From Tannerella sp. (GTDB lineage: Bacteria > Bacteroidota > Bacteroidia > Bacteroidales > Tannerellaceae): a stretch of DNA of 37,888 bases. Location of the stretch: contig JAIRMH010000277.1 of the NCBI GenBank assembly GCA_031258835.1, forward strand, positions 1 to 37,888. Reading direction: 5' to 3'. Under the pieces are notes generated by a model that worked only from the letters and a program-made list of their open reading frames with translations, searched no databases and was not told the origin of the DNA. The translations under genes were made by a program, and so were the position numbers. Below, in pieces: positions 15,028-25,172 of the stretch (its first letter is position 1; each line of letters opens with the position of its first letter).

Positions 15028-16614
15028 ATGAAAAAGATTATATCTTTAATTTTTACAGTATTATGCCTTTGCCTCTTAGTTGGCTCGGCAAAAGCCCAAA
15101 CCGCTGCCGACTGGAGCGAAGACGGCATTTGGTACAAAGTCATCGGAGACAGCAAAGTTGCTGTGTGCCGGAATCCCGATGGACAGGATTACACAGGTAC
15201 GGTTACTATTCCTGCCACCGTAACCCACGAAAGCGTTACTTACACAGTTACCGCTATCGGAAACCGCGCTTTTGCGTATGAAGGAGACGCAGAAACGGTA
15301 GAACATGTTAATTTGCCCGGCACTATTGTTTCTTTCGGCAGTTGTGCTTTTCAATTTTGTAGCGGACTAAAATCTATTGTAATTCCAAATTCGACAGTCG
15401 CTCTTTGGGACAACGATTTTGACGGTACTGACGATGACGAAGGCGCTACTTTTATGGGTTGCACCGGCCTGGAAGAGGTAACTATCGGCTCCGGCATTAC
15501 GAACATGGCTGCTCCCAACGGTCTTTTTAACCCCGTAGGATCAAAGTTGAGAAAAATTATCTGTTATGCAACTACTCCGCCTGCAGTGGATTGGGCAACC
15601 TTTCTCGGAGATGTGTCAAACGTCGCCCTTATGGTACCCGCCGAATCAATTAACGACTATCTTATCGATTACTGGTGGAACTTTGCATCAGCAGAGCAGA
15701 ATGAAGGAAGTCACGGCGTTGGTATTTATCCTATCGGTACTTGTCTGCCGCCAAGGAATTTGAACGCGACCATGGATGGCATAGTGACATGGACAGGCGA
15801 CGCGAGCGCGTACAATCTAATTGTTTCACGGACGGAACTTGACAATGCCGCCCTTGACGCTTATTCGGATCTTATCCGTGTCACGGACACCGAATACGAC
15901 CTCTCGCGAGCGCTGGAAGCTGAAAACGTACCGTATTACGTTTATCTGCAAGGCGAGTGCGGAAGTGAAAGCAAAAGTACATGGACAAGTACTTCGTTCT
16001 ACTACTACTCAGGAGATCTGTGCAATTATACCGTATCGGGCGCAAGTCTTTACTATCTGTCTGATCCTGACGACAACTATACGGAACCATACAAGTGGGG
16101 ATATAGCGTCCCTGTGACGCTGGAATTTTGGCAGGCAGGCGCGCTTATGGCAACAGTGGATGGCGACGCCGCTTTTGAAGGCACAACCGTATCTTTGATA
16201 CCCGGAATTACGGCTACATTAGAATGGAAGGGCACCGGCACATATGGTGACGTTTGCGATCTCTTAATAAAGAACGAGAAGGGAGAAACCGTTCTATCTA
16301 GAGATAATTTAATGGATAATGAGCCTGAAACTTTAACGATAACTGTTAATTGCGGTGACGACGACGATGCAAATGAAACGCTTGATATAAATAATGTAAG
16401 CGTAACACCTACCCTAAGCGACGGATTTGTAATCGTAAAAGCCGAAGCGGGCAGCATAGTAAAAGTAATGGATTTGGCAGGACGCCTGCTGAAACAGGGA
16501 ACAATTACCCGCTCAACCCAAGAGGTGGAACTGAATTATACAAACGGTATCTATCTGATTATAGTGGAAAACGGCAATTCACGATTCGTACAAAAAGTGA
16601 TATTAAAAAGATAA
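15028..16614 (+). CDS. Secreted BspA-like leucine-rich-repeat protein with T9SS sorting domain
   Basis: 528 residues. A signal peptide covers 1-23 (LIFTVLCLCLLVGSAKAQ). LRR_5/BspA-type repeats lie at about 55-175 (VTYTVTAIGNRAFAYEG, VNLPGTIVSFGSCAFQFC, LEEVTIGSGITNM). The middle ~180 residues contain fibronectin-like strands (TWTGDASAYNLIVSRTELD). The C-terminal ~75 residues form a type A T9SS sorting domain (GSIVKVMDLAGRLLKQG ... YLIIVENGNSRFVQKVILKR). The protein should be exported to the periplasm by Sec and then moved across the outer membrane by T9SS, being released or anchored on the surface. BspA-like LRRs often mediate adhesion. Its place between the AraC gene and susC suggests a substrate-contact role, which is inference. 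Confidence 0.85.
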   Translation: MKKIISLIFTVLCLCLLVGSAKAQTAADWSEDGIWYKVIGDSKVAVCRNPDGQDYTGTVTIPATVTHESVTYTVTAIGNRAFAYEGDAETVEHVNLPGTIVSFGSCAFQFCSGLKSIVIPNSTVALWDNDFDGTDDDEGATFMGCTGLEEVTIGSGITNMAAPNGLFNPVGSKLRKIICYATTPPAVDWATFLGDVSNVALMVPAESINDYLIDYWWNFASAEQNEGSHGVGIYPIGTCLPPRNLNATMDGIVTWTGDASAYNLIVSRTELDNAALDAYSDLIRVTDTEYDLSRALEAENVPYYVYLQGECGSESKSTWTSTSFYYYSGDLCNYTVSGASLYYLSDPDDNYTEPYKWGYSVPVTLEFWQAGALMATVDGDAAFEGTTVSLIPGITATLEWKGTGTYGDVCDLLIKNEKGETVLSRDNLMDNEPETLTITVNCGDDDDANETLDINNVSVTPTLSDGFVIVKAEAGSIVKVMDLAGRLLKQGTITRSTQEVELNYTNGIYLIIVENGNSRFVQKVILKR

Positions 16615-16639
16615 TTTGACGAACTGATGCAAAATAAAT

Positions 16640-16683
16640 AACATGTAATTACGGGGTTTTCTAAAAATCTCGGATTACATGTT
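16640..16683 (+). terminator. Hairpin between the LRR gene and susC, possible terminator
   Basis: AACATGTAAT (16640-16649) pairs perfectly with ATTACATGTT (16674-16683) around a 24-nt loop. The T-rich stretch after it is short, so termination would be partial. Confidence 0.4.
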
Positions 16684-16713
16684 GTTTATTCCATCTCACA
16701 TAATGTATTATAC

Positions 16714-19700
16714 ATGAAAAAACTAAAACTTCAGAAAGAAAACAACAACGTTCGCAATGATCGCCGGATGTTGAAAACAGTTCTGCTGTTGCTGTTGTGC
16801 TGTATGCTACCCTTATCGAACATACAGGGACAGAATACAGCCCCGACAGCGAAACAAATAATTCGCGGAACAGTGCTTGATACAGATGGAATGGGCGCTA
16901 TCAGCGCAACAGTAGCGGAAAAAGGCACAACCAACGGTACGGTTACCGACCTTGACGGACAATTCTCAATAACCGTCGCCCCAGGCGCCACGCTGCAAAT
17001 TTCCTATATAGGATATGTAACACAGGAAGTAGCCGCCGTCGACGGCGTTCAAATCATACTGCAGGAAAACGTCGCCGCTTTGGAGGAAGTGGTGGTAGTG
17101 GCATACGGACAGCAGAAAAAAGTCTCCGTAACAGGATCTATTGCTTCCGTACAAACCAAAGAACTCAAACAAAGTCCTTCAGCCAACCTCTCGGCTTCAC
17201 TGGCAGGGCGTCTACCTGGCTTAACGGCCATACAGACCACAGGACAACCCGGAGCACAGAACGCCGTAAACCTGTATCTGCGCGGCGTAGGAACTACCAA
17301 CGGCGCAACACCGCTCATCATGATTGACGGCGTACCCCGCGATGCCAGTCTGCTCTCTACGCTCGACCCCAACGAAATATCATCCCTTTCTATTCTGAAA
17401 GATGCTTCGGCAACCGCCGTTTTCGGCGTGCGGGGCGCTAACGGCGTGATCCTTATCTCTACGCGGCGCGGACAGACAGGCAAAATGGAACTCAGCGTTT
17501 CTGCCGATTACAGCTTGCAGCAGTTTACCGTCATGCCCCAGCATTTACATTCATATACTTATGCCGAACTGCAAAACGAAGCGTCGCGAAACAGTAATAT
17601 GGATTTGCCTTATACCGACTATATGATTCAGAAATACCGCGATGGCAGCGATCCCGTGTTCTATCCCGACCGCAACCTGATAAAAGAATTTTATAAACCC
17701 GCTGCACCGCAAACCCGCCTTAACGTTAATATGAGCGGCGGTACGGGAAAACTCAACTACTTTGTCAATGTAGGCTACATCGGGCAGGGCAGCAACTTCA
17801 AAACCGTGAAAAACACGAAATACGATTTCGACCCTGCATTTAAAATGGATCGCTATAATTTTCGCGCGAATCTGGACTTCGAGGCGACAAAAAACCTGAA
17901 AATATCGTTGAATCTTGCCTCATACCTGCAAAAAGCCAATTCGCCTAACCTCTCGAAAGTGGGATTTGGCAATGTAGAGGGATTGACCAACGAGGTGCTT
18001 GGCTTTATCCTCGGCGGCGATCCCACGCAGCCGGGACCGCTTACCGTCGAAGGATATACGGGACCTGACGGAACGCCTGTTCCTGCCGGATTGCCGATAC
18101 TGCAAACTCCAAGTTCCCGAAGTGCATGGGGCGACCTCAATGGATATGGTTATCAGCAGGAATCAACGGCGGTATTAAATTCTTCGGTTTCTGTCGATTG
18201 GGCATTGCCTTTTATTACCAAAGGGCTGAGTGTCAAAACCATTATTTCATACGACTCGGAAGGATACGAAATGCAGGATGGATCGCTGTTTGTAAACTAC
18301 GTCAATTACCAGATAGGGCGCGAAGCCGGCGCTGCCTCCTATTACACCATGCCCCAAGTGGACAGGTTCGACCCGCTTGAACTGTACAAATCTTCTTCAG
18401 CGAAATATTATACAAACATGCAGTTTTCGCTTAACTATGACCGCGTTTTCGACAAACACGCCGTAACGGGAATGGTGTTGGCGCAACGTGATAACTGGGA
18501 CGATCGGGGCGGCGCTTTGCCCTACAATATTCTCGGCATATCGAGCCGCTTTACCTACGCTTACGACTGGCGTTACCTTGCCGAAGTCAATTTGGGTTAC
18601 AACGGCTCCGAGCAGTTTGCACCGAATAACCGTTTCGGCTTCTTCCCTGCGGTTTCCGCCGGCTGGGTGGTGAGCAACGAACCTTTCCTGCGTGATAATC
18701 GCACGCTTACCAACTTGAAACTTCGCGCCTCTTACGGCGAAGTGGGCAACGACAAACTGGCGACTGAAGAGCGCTTTCTTTACATCAGCAAAATTTATCA
18801 GGGAGGGGGCGCTTACACGCCGTCGCTCGGACGGGGAACTACTATCAACCAGCAATTGATTGGTAACGAAAAAATGAAATGGGAAGTGGCAAAAAAACAA
18901 AATTACGGCCTGGATTTGCAACTATTCTCGGTGCTTTCGCTCACTGCCGATATATTCCATGAAAATCGCAGCGATATTCTTATCAACCGCGGCACCGTAC
19001 CTAACTTGCAGGGAGTTCCCTCTTCTTATTTGCCGAAAGTGAACATGGGGATAATGAAAAACAGCGGCTACGAATTGGAACTCACTTACCAGAAAGTATT
19101 CAACAAGGATTTTTCGGTCAATGTTCGCGGGAACTACGCTTTCAACCGTAACAAAGTGACTTTCTACGATGAAGCACAGTTGAGCGAAGACTATGCATAT
19201 CGTTACCGTACAACCGGGTTTTCGCTGGGACAACCTTTCGGCTATGTAATAGATTACGGCAACGGAAGCGGTTACATTACCACGCAGGAAGAGTTGGACT
19301 ATGCAACCGGCGCATATAACATCGGCGGAACTCCGCGCCTGGGCGATTTCCTGTATAAGGATATGAATGAGGACGGAGAGATCAACGATGAAGACAAGGC
19401 GCCGATAGCTTATTCGGGAGTTCCCGAAATCGGTTACGGATTTTCGGCGGCCGTCAACTGGAAAAATCTCGACTGTTCTTTCCTCTTTTCGGGTATCGCA
19501 CACGTTTCGATGGCTTACCCCGGATTCCGCTACAATGAAGATGCGGTACAGCATGCATGGACACAGGAACGCTGGGATAATGGCGAAAAGATTGAATACC
19601 CGGCTCTGTCGGCGAACAATGCAGGCCCGAGCTATTTGACGAATTCGTTCTTCTTGCTCGACCGCTCTTTCCTGCGTTTGAAAACAGCTGAAATAGGCTA

Positions 19701-19881
19701 CACGCTGCCTGCAGAATGGACAAAAAAAGCAAGCGTCGGCAGAGTACGAGTATATGTCAACGGAAACAACTTGTTGACTTTCTCTAAAATGAAGACAAAA
19801 TACTTTGACCCCGAACAGGACAGCCCCGCAAAATTCCCGCTGGCGAAAATGGTGAATTTTGGCGTCAACGTTGTCTTCTGA
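16714..19881 (+). CDS. SusC-family TonB-dependent outer-membrane transporter (pair 1 of the large locus)
   Basis: 1055 residues. The signal peptide ends at about residue 40 (LKTVLLLLLCCMLPLSNIQGQ). A carboxypeptidase-D regulatory-like domain lies at about 48-118 (IIRGTVLDTDGMGAISATV, SYIGYVTQEV). The plug starts at about 125 (EEVVVVAYGQQKKVSVTG), and the barrel closes with VNFGVNVVF. There is no STN domain, so unlike the transporter at 2899 it should not signal to an anti-sigma factor. This fits control by the AraC protein instead. It imports oligosaccharides with the SusD protein encoded 160 bases downstream. Confidence 0.95.
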   Translation: MKKLKLQKENNNVRNDRRMLKTVLLLLLCCMLPLSNIQGQNTAPTAKQIIRGTVLDTDGMGAISATVAEKGTTNGTVTDLDGQFSITVAPGATLQISYIGYVTQEVAAVDGVQIILQENVAALEEVVVVAYGQQKKVSVTGSIASVQTKELKQSPSANLSASLAGRLPGLTAIQTTGQPGAQNAVNLYLRGVGTTNGATPLIMIDGVPRDASLLSTLDPNEISSLSILKDASATAVFGVRGANGVILISTRRGQTGKMELSVSADYSLQQFTVMPQHLHSYTYAELQNEASRNSNMDLPYTDYMIQKYRDGSDPVFYPDRNLIKEFYKPAAPQTRLNVNMSGGTGKLNYFVNVGYIGQGSNFKTVKNTKYDFDPAFKMDRYNFRANLDFEATKNLKISLNLASYLQKANSPNLSKVGFGNVEGLTNEVLGFILGGDPTQPGPLTVEGYTGPDGTPVPAGLPILQTPSSRSAWGDLNGYGYQQESTAVLNSSVSVDWALPFITKGLSVKTIISYDSEGYEMQDGSLFVNYVNYQIGREAGAASYYTMPQVDRFDPLELYKSSSAKYYTNMQFSLNYDRVFDKHAVTGMVLAQRDNWDDRGGALPYNILGISSRFTYAYDWRYLAEVNLGYNGSEQFAPNNRFGFFPAVSAGWVVSNEPFLRDNRTLTNLKLRASYGEVGNDKLATEERFLYISKIYQGGGAYTPSLGRGTTINQQLIGNEKMKWEVAKKQNYGLDLQLFSVLSLTADIFHENRSDILINRGTVPNLQGVPSSYLPKVNMGIMKNSGYELELTYQKVFNKDFSVNVRGNYAFNRNKVTFYDEAQLSEDYAYRYRTTGFSLGQPFGYVIDYGNGSGYITTQEELDYATGAYNIGGTPRLGDFLYKDMNEDGEINDEDKAPIAYSGVPEIGYGFSAAVNWKNLDCSFLFSGIAHVSMAYPGFRYNEDAVQHAWTQERWDNGEKIEYPALSANNAGPSYLTNSFFLLDRSFLRLKTAEIGYTLPAEWTKKASVGRVRVYVNGNNLLTFSKMKTKYFDPEQDSPAKFPLAKMVNFGVNVVF

Positions 19882-20041
19882 ATGTAAAAAGAAACGCGCT
19901 ACTGGCTTCGTCTGCTGAAGACGACGGACTATATAGAGAATAAAATATTTGAATCAATGCTTGCCGACTGTAATGAAGTGATTGCTATCGTAACATCTAT
20001 CATTGTGACGGCAAGAAAAAATATAAAAAATAATACGACCA

Positions 20042-21994
20042 ATGAAAAATAGATTATTTATGAAACAAAAAAAATATTATACGCAATATCTCACATTCTA
20101 CATTCTACATTTTACATTCTACATTTCCCTTGTAGGTTGTACCGATGTTTTGGACGTTGCCCCCGACGGAAATCTGACAATGGAAGATGTCTATAAAGAC
20201 CCTGTGAAAGTGGAAGGCTTGCTGGCAAGCATTTATAGCGGATTGCCGCAAAAGGGATTCAGTTTTAGCGAATTCACACCCCTGTTCCCGGCTATCACCG
20301 ACGATGGCTGGGAAGCTAACGGCGAACATAGTGGACTTGCTACTTATCCGGTATATCATAGCACCAACACTGCCGAAAATCATTCGGTAGCCAATGCGCA
20401 TAACGGCTGGAATAAAAATTATTGGGCTGATTTTTATACTTCTATCCGCCTGTGTAATCAATTTTTGCAAAACGCCGATAAAATGACTTTTGCAAACACG
20501 GAAGCGAAAAACCGCATGATTGCCGAAGCGCATGTTTTACGCGCTTATTATTACACAGATTTGATAAAACTTTTCGGTGCTGTACCGATTATTGATGAAA
20601 TATTGCCTTTGGATTTCGACTTCTCCGTTATTGTTCGTGATCCCGTATATGATGTGGCTAAATTTATCGCCGACGACTGCGACATTGCTATTGCTACGGC
20701 AGAACTCCCCTGGCGTATAACGAACGGCGCAGTATTGCAGCCGAACGGCTCGCCGATGTCGCCTGCGGGAGATGCTTGCCGCGTTACCAAAGCCTTAGCG
20801 TATACACTGAAAGCTACGGCTATGCTCTTTGCAGCAAGTCCTTTGCACGACGGAAGCGGCGCGCATTGGGAAGAGGCCTATCAATTTAGTAAACAGGCCG
20901 TGAATGCCTTGAGGTATCCGAACAATTCATCCGGATATGAACTGTTTGGCATTTGCACGCAACCAAACATATTCGGTACAGGAGGCGCGGCAGCTTTTCA
21001 CGAAATGATGTGTAAGGTGGCCGACTACAGCCCCGCACCGCGCGACCGTGAAACGATTTATCAAACGGTTTCCGCGAACTGGGTAGGCTCGTTGCTGTGG
21101 CATGTTAACTATGTCGGCACTCAGCTGCCGGGCAATGCTTACGTGGGAACTACGCCTACGCAGGAATTGGTGGACGCCTTTGAAACAACAGACGGACAGC
21201 CGGTGCTTGACCTGGAAAATCCGTATAACGACGAAAGACATTTAAGTCCGAACTATAATCCTGCCAATACGCTTTACGACAGAGAGAATCCTTACAAAAA
21301 CCGCGACCCGCGCTTGCATGCTACCATGTTGGTGAACGGCGACATAATCGACTACCCAGGCGCTAAAAACCCGGTTGTGTCGATCGATATATATGTAGGC
21401 GATTCGTTACAGGGTGTGGAAAACGGATTGTTCGCCATAAGTACCGACCCGAAAGACCGAGGGCGTACCAAAACAGGTTATTTATTCCGCAAAATTATTA
21501 CGCCCGGTATGTCGGCTTCCGCCGGCCTGGGAAACCCCCACACGCCGACGTACAAGCATTACCGTTTTGCAGAATTACTGCTCGACCTGGCAGAAACGGC
21601 AAACGAAGCAGGACATACGGCCGATGCACTGGCGGCGCTTAACGAAGTGCGTGCTCGCGTGGGTATGCCGCCTGTGACGGAAACAGGTAAAGACCGCCTG
21701 CGCCTGCGCATCCACAACGAACGCCGCGTGGAATTTGCCTTTGAAGAAAACCGTTACTACGATCTGCGCCGGTGGAGCAAACCGAATGGGGATTTGGGGA
21801 AATATCAAAAATACCTGACGGCAATGTGGATTACCAAGCACGACGACGGCAGTTTCTCTTACGAACGTAAAAATATTTGGGACGCAGAACGCGGCGGATG
21901 GACTAACCGCGATTTGCTGCTGCCGATCCCGCTCTCCGAAGTCTCACGTATGGAACCGCTGACAGGCGTAAAGTGGCAAAATCCGGGATGGTGA
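20042..21994 (+). CDS. SusD/RagB-family lipoprotein (pair 1)
   Basis: 650 residues. An alternative ATG at 20060 gives a shorter signal peptide. The lipoprotein Cys is C33 (SLVGCTDVLD). The hydrophobic core before it (LTFYILHFTFYI) is encoded by a tandem heptanucleotide repeat at 20094-20128. SusD features are present: AEAHVLRAYYYTDLIKLFGAVPI, AKALAYTLKATAMLFAASPL in similar form, and the C-terminal LDLAETANEAGHTADALAALNEVRARVG with NERRVEFAFEENRYYDLRRW. It is the surface glycan-binding lid for the SusC protein encoded upstream. Its stop codon is followed three bases later by antisense heptad repeats. Confidence 0.95.
   Translation: MKNRLFMKQKKYYTQYLTFYILHFTFYISLVGCTDVLDVAPDGNLTMEDVYKDPVKVEGLLASIYSGLPQKGFSFSEFTPLFPAITDDGWEANGEHSGLATYPVYHSTNTAENHSVANAHNGWNKNYWADFYTSIRLCNQFLQNADKMTFANTEAKNRMIAEAHVLRAYYYTDLIKLFGAVPIIDEILPLDFDFSVIVRDPVYDVAKFIADDCDIAIATAELPWRITNGAVLQPNGSPMSPAGDACRVTKALAYTLKATAMLFAASPLHDGSGAHWEEAYQFSKQAVNALRYPNNSSGYELFGICTQPNIFGTGGAAAFHEMMCKVADYSPAPRDRETIYQTVSANWVGSLLWHVNYVGTQLPGNAYVGTTPTQELVDAFETTDGQPVLDLENPYNDERHLSPNYNPANTLYDRENPYKNRDPRLHATMLVNGDIIDYPGAKNPVVSIDIYVGDSLQGVENGLFAISTDPKDRGRTKTGYLFRKIITPGMSASAGLGNPHTPTYKHYRFAELLLDLAETANEAGHTADALAALNEVRARVGMPPVTETGKDRLRLRIHNERRVEFAFEENRYYDLRRWSKPNGDLGKYQKYLTAMWITKHDDGSFSYERKNIWDAERGGWTNRDLLLPIPLSEVSRMEPLTGVKWQNPGW
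20094..20128 (+). repeat. Heptanucleotide (CATTYTR) array inside the signal-peptide codons
   Basis: Five consecutive units: CATTCTA, CATTCTA, CATTTTA, CATTCTA and a variant last unit. They encode most of the hydrophobic segment of the SusD protein at 20042. Confidence 0.9.
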
Positions 21995-21996
21995 TA

Positions 21997-22010
21997 CAGA
22001 ATGTAGAATG
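21997..22010 (-). repeat. Antisense heptad repeats just after a stop codon
   Basis: CAGAATG followed by TAGAATG (reverse complement CATTCTA, CATTCTG), starting 3 bases after the SusD stop at 21994. Confidence 0.7.
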
Positions 22011-22078
22011 CATGTTATTATGAAAGAGAATATCATATCGAATAAGAGTCAAGAAAATTATTAAAAATAATATCATCA

Positions 22079-25078
22079 ATGAAAATCAGAATATTATCAC
22101 GAACATACAGCACTTTGCAGTTTGCATTTTGCACTAAATTGGCGTCATACTGCATCTTGCTTTTTGCATTTTGCACTTGTTTGTACGCGCAAAACAATAC
22201 GCCGGCGGACGTTGTCGCCGATTCGTTGTCGCTTGAAGACAACCGGACGACAGACGACCGCATCAGTATGGGATACTACGCTACACCGACCGCAGCAATA
22301 ACTGGCGCCATAGAAACGGTGTCGGGCGCAACGCTCGAAAAAACGCCTGTGGCGGACTTGGGACTGTCGCTTGCCGGACGCCTCAACGGACTGACGACTA
22401 TTGAACTGACGGGAAACCTTACCAATTCGTCCGTATACAAACTTATCCGCGGCGTGTCAACCGCTAACGGTACCGACCCGCTGGTGATTATCGACGGTGT
22501 TATATGCCCTACCTCGAATTGGGATTATCTTACCGCCCACGAAATCGAAAACATTTCTATCCTCAAAGACGGCTCGTCAACAGCCATTTATGGTATGCAG
22601 GGTGCGGGAGGAGCAATTATTATTACCACCAAACGCGGTTTTGAAGGAAATGCGAAAATAGAAGGGTATTTCGACCAGTCGTTTCAGCAGAATGTACGCC
22701 GACCCAAGTTTATTACTTCGGCGCAATATGTGAAAATGCGAAACCAGGCGGCATTCAACGACAGTTATACCCTTGAAAAAATCAACAAAGGCGAAACAGT
22801 AGGACTTTATACTCAATTCAGCGAAAGTGCGGTTGCCGGTTTTGAGCAGGGGAACAACCCGCTTTATCCGAACAACGACTGGTACTCCATGGCGGTAAAC
22901 GACTGGGCGCAAATGCAACGCGCAGGCACGAACATCATGGGCGGAAAGGAAAGCATAAAGTACTTCATCAACCTGAATTACATGCACCAGTCTTCGCCCT
23001 TGAAAGTAACACCCAATGATAAATTCGATGCTACGCCTTCGGTAAACAGCGTTAATTTCCGTTCCAATATCGACTTGCATCTCAACCGTTACTTGTCGGG
23101 ATTCCTGCGCTTGAGCGGGAATGTAAACCTGCAAAAAACCCCTGCCGATTATACTTCCAATGAAGCGGTTTATTCGACTGTTTTCGAACTTCCACCGACG
23201 ATGTATGGGCCACTGACCGGCGATGCTCCATTGTTCAATGCGGCAGGAACGCTATTGGAAGGAAGCAACCAGGTAGTGACGACAAACGCTGTGGATAAGC
23301 CTGTTTACGGCATTCTGAACCGTTCGGGGTATGACAAACTGCTGCAAACAAGTATTGTGGCGCAGTCAGGGTTGACATTGGACATGGAGTTCCTTACCAA
23401 AGGGTTGTCGCTTTCGGCATTGATGGCGTATCAAACGTATGCCAACAGTTCGACGGCCACCGTGCAAACTTTTAAAAGCTATGTGCGCGATCTTTCACAG
23501 GGCTACGAGACGCTTCGATTTATACAGAAATTAGACGATAGAAGCACCGACGACGTGCTGACTTACGGTAAGTATTCACAGTTTATGTACTCCCTGAACC
23601 TGTTTGCCCATGCGGATTATAACCGTACATTCGGCGACCACAGCATTGACGCGATGGCTTACATAACGTCTATGACACATGACAAAGAGATACCCCTGAA
23701 TGATGTTTCCGCTTATGGCTACACACGCATAGGCGCCTATATTTTACCTTACAAGCGATTGGATATGGGGGTAACGGCAACTTACGGCTACAAAAATCGT
23801 TATTTCCTGAAAGGAGACCTTGGTTATACCGGCTCCGACCAGTTTGCGCGCGGCTACCGCTATATCACAACGCCCGCCATTTCGGCTGCATGGGTTGCCT
23901 CGGAAGAAGATTTCCTGAAAGGACATGATATCCTTACTTACCTCAAACTGCGGGCGTCGTACGGCTTAAATGCCAACGACCAACTCGGCGGCTATCGCTT
24001 TATGTATCTCGACGAATACTCCTCCGACGGTACGGAAAAGGCGATGGGGAATCCCTTTGTTACCGCCGAAAAAGTCAAAAAGCAGAACTACGGCATCGAT
24101 TTAGGCTTGATAAAGGACTTTACGCTTCATTTCGACTATTACCGGGCGCATACCGGCAATATGTTGATAGACGGCGCTATTCCCATGCCTGTTTATGGGG
24201 GTATCCCCAGCCATCCGAAACTCAACGAAGGCAAAATGGAAAACCACGGCCTGGAAGCATCGCTTATGTACCAAAAGCAACTCAACAAGGATTTTTCATT
24301 GTTTGCCGGAGCTGGACTTGCCTTCAATAAAAACAAAGTGATTAGTATCAACGAAGTTCCGAAAGGCGAAGGCTACAAATATCAATATAGAACCGAAGGA
24401 TTCTCCGCAACACAATCTTGGGGATATTTGATTGATTACAGCAATGGCAACGGTTATATTAACACGATCGAAGAATTGGAAAAAGCAACCGAAATGTACA
24501 TAGGCGCCGCACCGCGTTTAGGTGACTTCATGTATCAGGACATCAGCGGCGACGGAAAAATAGATACAAAAGATTACGCTCCTATTGGATACGGCCGTAT
24601 TCCTGAAATTTACTACAATGTAAACCTGGGCTTTGAATACAAACGCTTTGAATTTAGTGCGCTTTTGCAAGGTACCGCCCGCTCATCGATGTTCATTAAC
24701 GACTTGGGCGTAGACGAGGCTTATAGTCGTGCATCCGACGGATATTATACCGATATACACATGAATGCGTGGACGCCTGATAATCATAACGCGGATTTCC
24801 CGGCGCTTTCCAACGCCACTTCCATTAGTCATCAGGCTAATGATTTCTTCGTTATGAATACGGCTTACTTGAAATTGCGTAATTTGGAAGTGGCTTATAC
24901 TTTGCCCGAAAATCTTTCACGCTTGGTAGCCGCGGAGAAAATCCGCATCGCTTTCAACGCGCAAAACCTTTTCACCTTCGACCATATCCGCACAAAATAT
25001 ATTGACCCGGAAACGGTAGATATGTCGGTTTTCCAGCCTTATCGGGTGTTGAATGTCGGTATAAAGGCAACGTTTTAG
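22079..25078 (+). CDS. SusC-family TonB-dependent transporter (pair 2), lacking the N-terminal beta-sandwich domain
   Basis: 999 residues. A long signal region (1-38, ending CTCLYAQ) is partly encoded by heptad repeats at 22111-22180. There is no STN and no recognisable carboxypeptidase-D-like domain; after a 30-residue linker the plug begins at about 75 (TGAIETVSGATLEKTPVADL; LVIIDGVICPTSNWDYLTA; NISILKDGSSTAIYG). The barrel ends LNVGIKATF. The stop codon TAG at 25076-25078 begins an antisense heptad array. It pairs with the SusD protein encoded next. Reduced N-terminal architecture and moderate similarity to the pair-1 transporter suggest an old duplication with specialisation. Confidence 0.93.
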   Translation: MKIRILSRTYSTLQFAFCTKLASYCILLFAFCTCLYAQNNTPADVVADSLSLEDNRTTDDRISMGYYATPTAAITGAIETVSGATLEKTPVADLGLSLAGRLNGLTTIELTGNLTNSSVYKLIRGVSTANGTDPLVIIDGVICPTSNWDYLTAHEIENISILKDGSSTAIYGMQGAGGAIIITTKRGFEGNAKIEGYFDQSFQQNVRRPKFITSAQYVKMRNQAAFNDSYTLEKINKGETVGLYTQFSESAVAGFEQGNNPLYPNNDWYSMAVNDWAQMQRAGTNIMGGKESIKYFINLNYMHQSSPLKVTPNDKFDATPSVNSVNFRSNIDLHLNRYLSGFLRLSGNVNLQKTPADYTSNEAVYSTVFELPPTMYGPLTGDAPLFNAAGTLLEGSNQVVTTNAVDKPVYGILNRSGYDKLLQTSIVAQSGLTLDMEFLTKGLSLSALMAYQTYANSSTATVQTFKSYVRDLSQGYETLRFIQKLDDRSTDDVLTYGKYSQFMYSLNLFAHADYNRTFGDHSIDAMAYITSMTHDKEIPLNDVSAYGYTRIGAYILPYKRLDMGVTATYGYKNRYFLKGDLGYTGSDQFARGYRYITTPAISAAWVASEEDFLKGHDILTYLKLRASYGLNANDQLGGYRFMYLDEYSSDGTEKAMGNPFVTAEKVKKQNYGIDLGLIKDFTLHFDYYRAHTGNMLIDGAIPMPVYGGIPSHPKLNEGKMENHGLEASLMYQKQLNKDFSLFAGAGLAFNKNKVISINEVPKGEGYKYQYRTEGFSATQSWGYLIDYSNGNGYINTIEELEKATEMYIGAAPRLGDFMYQDISGDGKIDTKDYAPIGYGRIPEIYYNVNLGFEYKRFEFSALLQGTARSSMFINDLGVDEAYSRASDGYYTDIHMNAWTPDNHNADFPALSNATSISHQANDFFVMNTAYLKLRNLEVAYTLPENLSRLVAAEKIRIAFNAQNLFTFDHIRTKYIDPETVDMSVFQPYRVLNVGIKATF
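22111..22180 (+). repeat. Degenerate CATTYTR heptads inside signal-peptide codons
   Basis: Two blocks keep a 7-bp period: CACTTTG-CAGTTTG-CATTTTG at 22111-22131, and CATCTTG-CTTTTTG-CATTTTG-CACTTGT at 22153-22180. A 21-bp stretch separates them. Confidence 0.8.
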
Positions 25079-25118
25079 AAATGTAAAATGGAAAATGTAG
25101 AATGGAAAATGTAGAATG
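25076..25118 (-). repeat. Antisense heptad array containing a susC stop codon
   Basis: Units of form YARAATG/GAAAATG: TAAAATG (25084), GAAAATG (25091), TAGAATG (25098), GAAAATG (25105), TAGAATG (25112). The TAG at 25076 that ends the transporter gene lies in the first degenerate unit. Confidence 0.9.
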
Positions 25119-25172
25119 TATAGTAATGGGACTATATCAAAATATGAAACAGTCAAAAATAAGTTTAAACAC

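Noticed and set aside
19882-20041. Possible terminator or regulatory RNA between susC and susD of pair 1
   Set aside because: Only a weak 5-bp TCGTC/GACGA hairpin (19908-19924) without T-run and no consensus promoter were found; nothing convincing in this 160-base gap.
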